A model generated the notes under the pieces. That model made no database searches, was not told the DNA's origin, and was given only the letters and a program-made list of their open reading frames with translations. 64,000 bases of DNA from Daedaleopsis sinensis (taxonomy: Eukaryota; Basidiomycota; Agaricomycetes; Polyporales; Polyporaceae), in assembly GCA_033807695.1 (NCBI GenBank), contig CM066301.1, positions 4,774,001 to 4,838,000 of the forward strand. The letters are read 5' to 3'. Made by a program: the position numbers and the translations under genes. Of this stretch, positions 54,549-64,000 are shown in pieces. Every line of letters begins with the position of its first letter. The first letter of the stretch is position 1.

Positions 54549-57500
54549 TTACGAGGAAGTGCGCTTGCGAGTGGAGGTGCTCGTGCTCGTGCGCACGTCA
54601 TCGGCAGACCGCGACGCAGCTTTAGCAGCCATGGATGCAAGCACCCATGCTACATCTTTCACTGCATCCACCCAACTCGCTTGCGTGATGTCGGTTGTGA
54701 TATCTGCCCACCATGCAAGTGACAAGAGCACGATTAACATACCGTTTTTGCCTGGCTTTCGCAACGCATCCCAGTCACCATCGCCTCCAGCCACAAGCCG
54801 GTCATCCTCGCTACGCAATCGCCACGTCGGTTGCAACCCCTTCCACCACCGCCACCAGTCTCCACAGTACGTCGTCTCGTCGGTGATCGATGGGGGTTTG
54901 AGAAGGTTCCGGCGGCATTCGCGGACCCAAACAAAGACCTCGTGGGGCCTATGCGTAGTACCCAGCCCATTAGACTTGGCCTGTAATGTCAGCAATGAGC
55001 AATATTCAATCAGATCGCAACTCACACTCGTTTCCCATTTATATGAGCGCTCGAGAATTGTCCAGCATTCCGCAGCATGCATGAACTCGCGCCCAAGACC
55101 CCTCGCCTCCATCCAGTCGAATGGTTCTCGAACCCAGTCGGGCCATCCATCCTCGTTGACGATGATGTTACCGAGCCCGAGTATGGAGCCGGGCACATCG
55201 ATAGCACTGGGCGTGTGTGCCGTCGACGACGAGGAAGCTGCGGCAGGGCCGGGCGGAGACACTGGATGCAGGGCGGTCGATTTGACTAAGGGCCTAGGTC
55301 GCGGTTTTGACGAGCGGGCGGGAGCGGGCGCAGACAGGGCGAGAGCGGCTTGGGACGACGATGAGGCGGGAGCAGGCGCAGACAGGGCGAGACCGGCTGG
55401 GGACGACAAGATAGCACTGGGCGTGTGTGCCGTCGACGACGACGACGCTGCGGCAGGGCCGGGCGGAGACACTGGATGCAGGGCGGTCGATTTGACTAAG
55501 GGCCTAGGTCGCGGTTTTGACGAGCGGGCGGGAGCGGGCGCAGACAGGGCGGGAGCGGGCGCAGACAGGGCGGGAGCAGCTGGGGATGACGATGAGGCGG
55601 GAGCGAGCGCAGACGGGACGCGAGCGGTTGGGGACGACGATGGGGCAGGAGTGGATGATGGGGCAGGAGCGGACGGAGACAGGGCGTGAGCGGTTGGAGA
55701 CGAGGTGGACGCAGGCTCAGCGAGAGCAGTGGCGCGAGTCACAGAGCTCGGCGCGAGTAACGATGGGGGACCAGAAGGATCGCGCGGTGCAGAATGGGAT
55801 GGCGCAGGGGTGGGACCGGGAGCAGCAGGAGCGGCAGATGGAGGTGGCAAGGGCACGTGGCCAGTAGAGGCCGGAGGCGCGGAGGATGATGAGGGGAGCG
55901 TCCCACCTGTGGGAGCGAGTGGAGCAGGTGAGCGCGACGAGGGCGCCGAAGCGGTAGAGCCAGCGGGGGCAGAGGAGGATGAAGAGGGTGCGGGAGCAGG
56001 AGCGGCGACAGTGGACGCGTGCGTGGGGGCGGATAAGGGGGGGAGCTGGATGTTCTTCTTGGCTAAGACGTAGGCACAATCGCCAGGGCCTACCGCGCGG
56101 CGGAGTTCGGCGGACTGCATCTTGCCCCAATCATACAACAGACTGCGTTTGTCCTGTTCGTCTAAGACGGTGAACGCGCGATGCACGTACTCACACATGT
56201 TGAGAGACTGCAGAGAGGGGACCTCGACGCCGTCCGGGACGTTATCCTCCTCGTCTGACTCCGGCCTGTCTCCTGGAGCAGGCCCGTCGTCGTCGACCGA
56301 GCCGCCGTCGCCATGTTGCTTGTCGGATGCGCTCGACTGCGAGCTGTCGGATGTCTCGTCATCGGACTGTGACGAGACATCAATCCTGGGCTGACGTTTT
56401 TTCTTCGAGCTGGTCTCCACGCGAGCAGGCTGCTTGCCCCTCTGACGCTTGGAGAGTGTCGGACGATCCTTGGACTGACTTGAGCCCACCTGACGTCGGG
56501 CAGCGCGGCTTGATGGGCGTGCATCTGGGTCGCCGGTGCGAGCTTGGGCCGACGGGAGCGAAGGAGCGTGGACGGCACTTGGGCCGGACTGGGGGTCTGC
56601 TGAGGTCTCAGACATCGCCGCCCGGCGCTCGCCATAGTCTGCATGTCCGTGCCGGTGAGTATGATAGGGAATGTAAGAAATACTGTGCGTACCTTCTGTG
56701 TGCATAAGATAGCGTGTAAATGAAGCCATCACGTTCGTCCGGAAAGCCTCCTTCTCATGGAGATGCCATGGAACAGGAGCAGGGCCTGCAGTCTTCCCAG
56801 CAGTAATGCTAGATGTGACGAATGTAAGGATGGCGTCACGCATGCCTGCAGCGGTGTGAGGGTCTACGTACATTTTGAGCTTGAACTCCGGCCCCCTCGG
56901 GTCCTTCAGCGGTACTCCAGCGAAGAGCGTGATGTGAAATCCCGTTCGTTGCCGGAGACCTTCGAGGAGCGGCTGCACGACACCAACCATGTTGTCGCGA
57001 CAGCTGGGGGCCCGTTAGTGAACATGGGGGTGAAACGATTGCGCCGCATAAACGCACCTCGCCTGGATGTCCTCAGGTGCTGGCTTCGCCGCCTCGAGAG
57101 CCTCGGCCTCCACAGCTGCGGTGTCAGCAGCGTGCAGCTCATCTGCCTCCTCCTCCAAAGCCGCCCGGTACTCCTCAGGCTCGTCCCGGAGCATGTTGCG
57201 CGCGATTTGAGAGCGGAAGGAGAGGCGGTGCTTGTTGTCCAACCCAGCCTCTGGCCATTGCTCAGCGAAGAGCTCGTCGATCTCGGGGCGTTTCTTGATC
57301 ATGTAGAGCTGCCAAGATGCGAGTCGTCGAGGGGGAGGGGGGGGCTGCGCTCTCTCACTGAGCTGGGTGAAGAAGTCGCTCCAGGGTTGACGTTCAAAAT
57401 GGATCTGGCGCAGGTAGCGCAAGCTTGACATTATTTGCTAAATGAAGGACTACGACGTCAATACTGCAGTTCAATAAAGAGTACAGGCTCGATTACGCAC

Positions 57501-57892
57501 CGCTTCAGTCCTCTCGATGATGCGCGACTTCTCCGAGGTGAGCTCTTCGGTCATCTCCAACTCGGCGGGCTCGGTGCGTGTCGAAGTCGCGGGGTCCTCG
57601 TCCTTCGGGATCCACCAAGGAAAGCGTTCCCAGTATCCGCTGTTGACCTTGATCCAGAAGTTGACGTGAGCATTGCGTTTTCCCTTGCTGTCCGGCAGGG
57701 CGAGGAAGGCGGGGAGGCAGGATTCGATGTACTCGCGGCGCGCGCCATGGAAGTTGCCGGGATTGCCGGGCTTGCCGCCCTTGGGCTTCCTCCTGCTGTT
57801 ATGGCGCTTGCGAGCCGCCTTCGACGAATTCAAAGGCCCAGCTTGCGGGTCAAGTTGGATAAATTCGATGTCGGTGGTGGGACCAGGCATGG
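54549..57892 (-). CDS. large hypothetical protein with SAP-rich central repeats
   Basis: Starts MPGPTTDIEFIQLDPQAGP (57892). Exons join cleanly: ERTEA|QIMSSLRYLRQIH; EDIQAR|CRDNMVGVVQPL; MHTEG-type splice to YGERRAAMSETS; YKWETS|AKSNGLGTTHRP. The N-terminal part has HGARREYIESCLPAFLALPD, FWIKVNSGYWERFPWWIPKD and RRLASWQLYMIKKRPEIDE, an HMG-box-like stretch (weak). The middle is Ser/Ala/Pro-rich with a 210-bp duplication and a basic patch (ARRQVGSSQSKDRPTLSKRQ). The C-terminal domain reads EDGWPDWVREPFDWMEARG, YCGDWWRWWKGLQPTWR, KPGKNGMLIVLLSLAWWAD and WVDAVKDVAWVLASMAAKA. I recall similar WWxWW / NGLLxVxxSLxWW C-termini as common in Agaricomycete genomes, but of unknown function. Intact frame. 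Confidence 0.7.
55201..55620 (-). repeat. 210-bp direct duplication in coding sequence
   Basis: atagcactgggcgtgtgtgc occurs at 55201 and 55411, followed by nearly identical sequence for about 150 bp (ggaagctgc/cgacgctgc is one difference), then degenerate gcgggagcgggcgcagacag units. Encodes SKPRPRPLVKSTALHPVSPP twice. Confidence 0.92.
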
Positions 57893-59213
57893 TAGATGAG
57901 TGACGGTATGAAGAGGGAGGCAGGGGGTGATTTTCAACCTGCGGCTCGCGGAACACATAGTATGAGCGGGTGTTACTGACCATGCGTGACATGTGCGTGA
58001 CTCGCGCCAAGCTATGCGATAGAACTAGTAGTAAGCGATATGGTTCAGTATATCTTACAGAATGCCTCCCCTCCCTCCAGTGCTCACAGTCCTCGAGGAT
58101 CCCTCTAACACACTTATTCTTACCCAAAGACACACTAGAGCCGCTGCGACTGGATACTGCGACGGTAAACACTGGTCTCTTGCCTGCGAGCACCGGGGCG
58201 CTCCCAGTCACACTCCAAACCCACAGCCATCCGATCACCAACTCGGCAATTTGAAGTGACCTGACACCTCCTGTCGCGTAGTCGAGCTGAGTCGATCCGC
58301 ACATAGATATCGGAATAATACATGTTCTAATATTGGTAAGCTGTGATTGACTCGCTGCGCACATTTCCGACACTGATTTTGAGAGTCTAACATGCAGGCT
58401 GGACTTACTCTTTCCAAGTCCACAGGGGCTTTGGCGAGTGAACTCTGGAGTTCTCGTCATTATACTATCCACGACCGATACTGGATACCTCATCTCGGTG
58501 GTGCGTCCGTCTATCCTCCGAGTCATGTGGTAGTAACAACCAAATCACCCCGCTAGGGCGATCGCTATAGACGGATCTGGCTACGGCAGATCAAATAATG
58601 CTATCTACAGAACTCCACTTGCATCCGCCCCCATCTACTATATGATGCACTAGGTGAGACCTCTGATGCCCGTCGCACTGACCAGCTTCGTAGATACTCA
58701 CTGTACTTGGTGGGAACAGTCATGGTACAGTAGCCCGGTTCCCCGACCGTCAGTCGTTCAATCCGAGGCATTGTGCATACGAGAGATTTAGTAGGGTGAG
58801 TAGGGGTGTCGGTGGACGTAGCTGGGACTCGCCGACAACCTATCCCGCACAACACCATGCGATCACAATTAATCCAAGATGTCGCACATGTACCACTTGA
58901 TCTCTGATTATTCAAGTAAGCTTGTGCATAATTGAATTGTATCCCGGGCCGCACAATGATTTGACTCATCTCTCTAGACACGATTCAGGGGCGGATCACG
59001 GTTAGACGGAGCCAGGACGACGAGACCTGAGTCTGGTCCCATGCGGGCCAGGCCCAGTACACCACTCGTCACAGTGAACAGGAGGAGGAGGAGGAGGGGA
59101 CATGTCGCGATTGTTGCCTTTCGGTTCACAAGGGTCGGACGTTCAGTATGTCTCCAGCTTGATTCACGCCTACAACATGTCGACTCCGATATATGTGAAT
59201 GTACTATTGTCAC
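57893..59213. other. region without a supported gene
   Basis: The minus strand holds several 60-130-codon frames (for example 58981-58601 and 59213-58974, the latter with a hydrophobic run TCPLLLLLLFTVTSGVLGLA). They could be exons of a small gene, but junctions are not convincing. Confidence 0.35.
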
Positions 59214-60264
59214 TCATATTAACAACAGCTCGAGCCGCGCCTCTACTGCCGTGATCATATACATGATAATGTACGCAACTCCTGTCAGCTCGGACCACAC
59301 CTCCCCCAAACCTTCTGGAGACATCATGCCAATGCTCTCCTCGTCAGCAAAGATCGAGGTGAGCCTTTTGATAAGAGTGTCGCCCTGCAGAATCCATGCT
59401 TCTTTACCCTGTACCCACTGCGAGCGTGTGTGTGCGTCAGAAGTAATAGCGGATCGCCATTGCATGTCGATCTGCTCGCCGAAGGTCTCCATATCCCCAG
59501 TGAATCCCCATGCCCGGAGCTCATCCTTCAGGTGATCAAAGCAACCTGCAGCAGTATAGCCCCAGTTGGGGTACGGACCGACAGTTGAGAGTCGAGGTGC
59601 TGTACGGCTGGTTGACCAGCTGAGGACCAAGGTCAACAGGATGCCAAATAGCGGCGCACCTTTGCATAAGGACAGATGCCCCAGCTCTGCCCAGTATCTC
59701 ACCCATAAACCTCCTGCGGTGACCTGACGAGACAAGGTTGGGTAAACGACAGTCAGACCATCCAAAATGTACACATCATATAGAATGAACGAGTGCACTC
59801 ACGTCTGCCGCTTGATTCAAGCACTGCCGGTGGTTGAATGGGTGCATTTGGAGGACCTGAGGCCCCAGGCTCGATGAGAGGCTCTGCGCCGTGAACACTA
59901 CCTCCTGAACATCCATCGAGTCGCCTGTCAGGGGCAACATAACGGTGAGCGCACTCAACAATCACAACCGAAACGTTCCAGTGACTTACAATTTTTTGCG
60001 CTCATAGAAACGAGCGTTCCGTGAGCGACGAAGAAGCTGCTTCCTCAGAAGCTCCGAGTCTTCGGTGGCCATCGTGCAGTGAGCTGGGTTACCGTGAGGA
60101 GGCGGCAGCTCGGAGGGAGCACTTGAACTTGAACCGTCCGGACTCGGAGGTCGCTTCTCTGCCGCGGTACTGTGGACAGACTGATAGCAGGAGAGATATT
60201 CCAAAAGTGCGATAAGAATGTCTATGATCTCTCTGCCGAGGAGGTTGAGGGCAGAGAGGCTCAC
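59214..60264 (-). CDS. hypothetical membrane-associated protein
   Basis: Main exon (about 59727-59214): VTAGGLWVRYWAELGHLSL, hydrophobic KGAPLFGILLTLVLSW, then GYTAAGCFDHLKDELRAWGF, EQIDMQWRSAITSDAHTRSQ, DTLIKRLTSIFADEES and VAYIIMYMITAVEARLELLL. Preceded by an exon with QEVVFTAQSLSSSLGPQV and probably by a 5' exon starting MSLSALNLLGREIIDILIAL (60264), though the phase of the first junction was not resolved. Resembles fungal multi-exon membrane proteins of unknown function. Confidence 0.5.
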
Positions 60265-60804
60265 GGAAGGTGGTGGTAAGACTCTAAGAGTAGCAGGTCG
60301 TCGGGATATCTGTAGCGCTCTTCTAGGCGTCTAGTAACTTCGTGCAGCGTCTAGTAGACGTCTTAAACTGTTCGACCGTCTTAATATTCTCTGTGCTCGT
60401 TATAGCGGTGTATTACCTCTAGTCTCTTGGAAATTGGTATGCTCATTCATACGAGATAGCACTGAGTTGGTGTATGTACTTTTTGGAGCTGAGGAGGTCC
60501 GGCGAGGTATATAGCTAGCAGCCTGACGGGGGGACGGTTGACGAGCGCTGTAAGAAGCAACTAGTGGCACATATGAAAAGAGTCCAAACTACATCCCCCA
60601 CTTTAAATTGCATGCATACTCACGAAGGTTCTCGACTAGTGTATAGCTTGCATACCGCAATATTGATTATTCAAGAATGAAATTGGTGCTCAGCAGCGCG
60701 TACACACATACTACTACTACACTGACATGAGTTCAAGAAGCACGCTGATGGTTCAACCCTTCACTCGAACACTACTGCCTAGACCGATGGGCCTGCATAA
60801 CCAC
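60265..60804. other. AT-rich intergenic, nothing recognised
   Basis: No coding pattern. Contains cgtctagtaact/cgtctagtagac repeats near 60325-60360. Confidence 0.4.
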
Positions 60805-62930
60805 CTACGCCGCCACAGCCCGCATCGCTCGCTCCTGCAGCTCAGGCCAGTAGCTGAACATCCCTACGCCCTTTTCCCAGCGGTCGCGACCCGTCTCAGT
60901 GCTCTTATTCCCTGCGGCGAGGAACGCCTTCTGGCTTTGGAAGCCGCACTCGGCCCAGCGAAAGATCCCCCCAGCGGAGTACTGAAGAATAGCGTAGCGG
61001 TTCTCCTCCGGCTTGGCGAGCGCGGTGTTTGAGTGTCTGAGAAGCGCAGAGGGTATAAGGATGGTGGAGCCGGGCGGGAACTCGATGATGAGGCCCAAGT
61101 CCCATAAGATCAGGTGTCCTCCAGTCGAGGGGTCAAAGTCGCCGACTGCCGTGATGGCACAGAGGCCGAACGCGAGATTCAAATGGTCGGTGTGTACAAA
61201 GGAAATAGCCCGTGGGCCTAGGTTTATCGAGATTGCAGCAAACGCGCTGTCGTCGTAGTTGCGCCTCAACTTGGGGTCGTTCTCGCAGACGCTAGACAGC
61301 GTGCTCGTGTAGTATTGATGCAGCTTTGGGAAGAATACTTTGAAGGAGGCTAGGGGGGTACTGCGCGTTAGCACGTGCTTGTCGACGACAGAGCAGTCAA
61401 GACATTTGCTTACTGTTCACGAAGTTGACTACACGTCTGAATGCACGGAGCTTGAAGACCGTGCGCCACAGAGCATAGTTATGAGCAGACATCGCGAAGT
61501 TTCCCAATCGCTATGGCGGTACAATATATGTATGAGGATGTTGTCGCATGCGTGCATGACAAGGATGATCGTCGCATACCTTCTGTCCACCTCCGTAAGA
61601 GATCCCGCAGGATATGGTGTCAAAATCACCGCGTCGGTTCGCCTTACGCGCAGCAGGCAGCCTGTAAGCAGAGCCAATGATCCGGATGATCGCGGCGAGT
61701 TCGCGATTGACGTTCGCCCATGATGGGTCATTGGGGCGCCCTTCAAGAAGGCCGATGCCTCGCTGATGCTTGTCCAGAAGGACGTGGCTAGTTCTAGAAG
61801 AAGCGAGCTGATTAGCTTCATGCCACGGTCATGGGGGAAGTCTGCACATACCGGCCGTCCCATTTGAACACGCGGAAGCCAGATAGGTTCCTCACCTCCT
61901 CAATGGTCACCTGGCGCCGGTCCTCCTCCGTCTGCCGCAGGAAGCGCGCGATGTACGCGCTGGCTGTAATTGGCGCCTTGTCCATATCGAGGTCGTATGA
62001 AGTCTGGATGGGGGCACCGGTGTGGGGAGCAGGTTCTGGGATGTCCTCTGCGAGTGCGCCCTCGACGTCGGCCTCAGTAATCAGCGAGAGCGCGTACTGG
62101 ACCTGTCGGAGGGCGGAAACCTTGACTGTTTTGCCCTCCGGGTAGAGTAGCTCCACCTTGGCCTGCTGAGACGACCGGCGTGCGCGGCGATGTTCTTTGG
62201 CGCGCCTTTGGGCGCGCTCCTTCTGCTTGGAGATGGTGGTGCCGCCAGAGGGGTTCGCGAGAGGGTCTGGGGTGTGTGCAGGCGGCTGGATGGATGTGAG
62301 CGCCTGTGCCCGACGCGCGCCAACGTCGCGCGGAGGCGGGGTGAAGATTGGCGAGGGCGGATCGCACGCAGAGTCGTTGGAAGCGCCAAACGCGCGATGG
62401 GAATCGGCGGTAGTGAGACGCGCAAAGCCCTCGAAGAGGTGCGCGAAGGGATCCGTCTCGGGTGGGGTCTTGCATGCCCCTCGGGGGATTGGAGGGTCCG
62501 TGACCTCCGGATCATCGGGATCCATGGCAGAGGGCGCAGCGGGAGCGGAGGGCGCACCGGAGCTGTTGTCAAGCATGTCCCTCAGCCGGGCTGCCATGTC
62601 GAAGTCGAGGGGCGCATGGATGGGCTCCCCTAAGTTTCTTGTCCACGGGGAGAACCCGAGGCCCGAGCGAGTCTGTAGCCTCAGTCGCGTGTCAAAACAG
62701 ATGAGGGGGCAGGCTGATGTTGGGACGCGCACCTTCCGAAATGGGGACTTGCACGAGGGGGCGAGTAGGCCTGCAGGAGGTACGCGTAGCGCGTCAGTTA
62801 ATACGCGTAATCGGTACAGGCGCCGCACTGCATGCCACCGGTGATCCAAGGGCGGATCTCGCATATGGCATGCAAGTTTGGCGAGCGGTTGAGTAGACTT
62901 ACCGGTGGTCGGGGTAGTCGCTGTGTGCAT
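60805..62930 (-). CDS. TET/JBP-like 2OG-Fe(II) oxygenase-fold protein paired with KDZ element 2
   Basis: Exons: 62930 to about 62904 (MHTATTPTT), an intron ending cctgcag at about 62772, a long exon to 61852, then 61793-61580, 61510-61414 and 61349-60805; introns of 58, 69 and 64 bp were placed with exact frame. The long exon is Pro-rich, then basic (KQKERAQRRAKEHRRARRSS), ending NLSGFRVFKWDGR. The next exons read EGRPNDPSWANVNRELAAII, TISCGISYGGGQK, then LGNFAMSAHNYALWRTVFKL. The catalytic exon has SFVHTDHLNLAFGLCAITAV (H-x-D), DFDPSTGGHLILWDLGLIIE, FPPGSTILIPSALLRHSN (distal His) and NRYAILQYSAGGIFRW. This matches the expanded TET/JBP-type family of Agaricomycetes. Whether this branch oxidises DNA bases is not known to me. 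Head-to-head with the KDZ gene, 219 bp apart. Confidence 0.8.
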
Positions 62931-63149
62931 GGGAGCAGCGGTAGAGAGAGTCGTGGTGGGTGTCGAGAAGGAGCGAGGGAGGCCTAGTAATAGAGTTTGC
63001 CCCCACGGCGAGGTGTATATATGTCACGCCTGACGCGCTCAGTCACAGCGCAACACGTCAGGTCACACACTGGCGCCTACAGCCTTCTGGGCGTGCTACT
63101 ATTTTTCAACCTACTTACATTGTATCCTCCTCGCTACTCTACCCTCACT
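62931..63149. promoter_or_regulatory. putative bidirectional promoter between TET/JBP-like and KDZ genes
   Basis: 219 bp separate the two start codons. Both genes must take their core promoter from this segment unless 5' UTR introns exist. A ctcactATG-type CT-rich leader precedes the KDZ start. Confidence 0.6.
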
Positions 63150-64000
63150 ATGTCATCGAAACGCGCCGCCAAACGCCCTCGTCGAACAGCCGTCCATGAG
63201 GACATGTCTGCAGACTTCGAAGTCACGGCTGCTGATGCTCTCGCTGCCCACCGACCCGCAGCTCGTAGCCTGCCCGCCTTCACCGCAGACGACGTGTCCG
63301 ACGACCTTCGGCGCATCCATCGCCTCTCCGTCCCGATCCCTTTGAACTCGTCAGACGCGTCGTCATCTACCGCCCCCCATGCCTTTCGTGACCACAGCAT
63401 GGGTGCCGAGCCCACTCACACCCTCAATGACCTCAATTTCGGGACCGCTGAGGACTGGGACTCGGTCCTATTGCCCGAAGACGGAGTAGTGGAGGGCCAG
63501 GGAGAGCTTAACGAGCTCGGTGAAGACCGCGCCCGGCGGTATGTCAGTACGGTGGGTCACTTTCTTGCGCTCAGCTTGGAGCCGATGGGGCGTCACTGAC
63601 ATCATGTGCGCATAGGACGAGCCGATGAAGCTCTTTATTCCACAACGCGACATGTATCTACAAGAGATGCTGCGCCGGGAGGGGCGCGGCCGGGCGACGC
63701 ACGACCGATGCTCTTCGTGTCCGGATGCAGCAACGGCAGGGAAAGCCATCATTCGGTGCATGGCTTGCTCACCGGGACCTCTCTGCTGCGAATCGTGCGC
63801 GGTTCGTGCCCACCGCTTCAACCCGTACCATAGGATCAAGGTTGGTGGATGTTTATCCTTCGGGAGGTATTTATTATGCTAACGGCTCCGTATGTGCATA
63901 GCGATGGAACGGCAGCATGTTCGAATACACTACGCTCAAAGCCCTCGGTCTCCGTGTCCAGCTCGGCCACCACCATGACAACAGCCGGTGTTCAAACCCT
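63150..64000 (+). CDS. KDZ-superfamily transposase, N-terminal part (element 2, cut by window end)
   Basis: Start MSSKRAAKRPRRTAVHEDMS with an N-terminal basic NLS-like patch. Exon 1 ends RRYVST at about 63550; after a short intron exon 2 begins DEPMKLFIPQRDMYLQEMLR. The Cys-cluster zinc module follows: RCSSCPDAATAGKAIIRCMA, CSPGPLCCESCAVRAHRFNP, YHRIK, then past an intron RWNGSMFEYTTLKALGLRVQ and LGHHHDNSRCSNP. The H..NP.H....W and LGLRVQLGH motifs match the CxC2-type domain that precedes KDZ catalytic domains. The catalytic part lies beyond 64000. It is clearly diverged from element 1, so two distinct KDZ lineages occur in this window. Confidence 0.88.

Noticed and set aside
55517..56073. 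+ strand frames full of Arg/Glu/Gly repeats
   Set aside because: Antisense of the Ser/Ala/Pro-rich coding repeats of the 54549-57892 gene.
58974..59213. Small frame with a poly-leucine hydrophobic segment (possible secreted or membrane peptide)
   Set aside because: The Leu run comes from a (gga)n microsatellite on the opposite strand and no start context or continuation is convincing.

Overview
The window is nuclear DNA of a filamentous basidiomycete, most likely an Agaricomycete. Genes are broken by short introns (mostly 48-70 bp, GT..AG, occasionally GC..AG, with CTAAT/CTRAC-like branch sites), both strands are densely coded, and the mobile-gene content is typical of mushroom-forming fungi: a CACTA/Plavaka transposase, two KDZ (Kyakuja-Dileera-Zisupton) transposases and two TET/JBP-type 2-oxoglutarate oxygenases. 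I cannot name the species. No tRNA, rRNA or CRISPR array was recognised. Exon joins were worked out by eye from splice signals and reading frame.

Layout. 0.2-5 kb: a minus-strand repeat-rich hypothetical gene whose C-terminal part has a truncated paralogue at 46.3 kb. 5.2-9.4 kb: an apparently intact Plavaka transposase. 9.6-16.5 kb: host-like genes, namely a coiled-coil tail-anchored protein, a small membrane protein, a diverged forkhead protein and a WD40 protein with a C-terminal membrane anchor. 17.2-20.2 kb: a large inverted duplication of a two-domain unknown gene; the right arm has been fused to a copy of the promoter and start codon of the SUN-domain gene that lies at 40.5 kb. 20.5-23 kb: two minisatellite blocks and a 208-bp satellite with dimeric higher-order structure.

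23.3-39.7 kb: a KDZ transposase with all three candidate catalytic acidic residues, a canonical KDZ-linked TET/JBP oxygenase immediately upstream in the same orientation, a small unknown gene downstream of the transposase, and four further genes (two nuclear-type low-complexity proteins, a coiled-coil/proline-rich protein, a Zn2Cys6 protein). All of these, introns included, are sprinkled with GGGTCGGGCGGG / GGGCCCGC tracts that are rare elsewhere in the window. This 16-20 kb block, flanked by repeat arrays on the left, an AT-rich stretch on the right and by a direct duplication of the SUN gene promoter, is the best candidate for an undescribed composite mobile element.

40.4-64 kb: a SUN-domain nuclear-envelope gene, a dispersed repeat family (42.3-46.1 kb), a helical unknown gene, the truncated paralogue of gene 1, a KDM3-like JmjC demethylase with complete Fe-binding motif, about 5 kb of decayed tandem repeats and gene-poor DNA, a large repeat-bearing hypothetical gene, a membrane protein, and finally a second TET/JBP-like gene arranged divergently from a second KDZ transposase that runs off the window end.

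Functionally the window combines transposases with enzymes that act on modified DNA or histones (TET/JBP, JmjC) and DNA-binding proteins (Zn2Cys6, forkhead-like). The TET/JBP-KDZ linkage is established knowledge (Iyer et al. 2014); the co-packaging of the other genes is inference.
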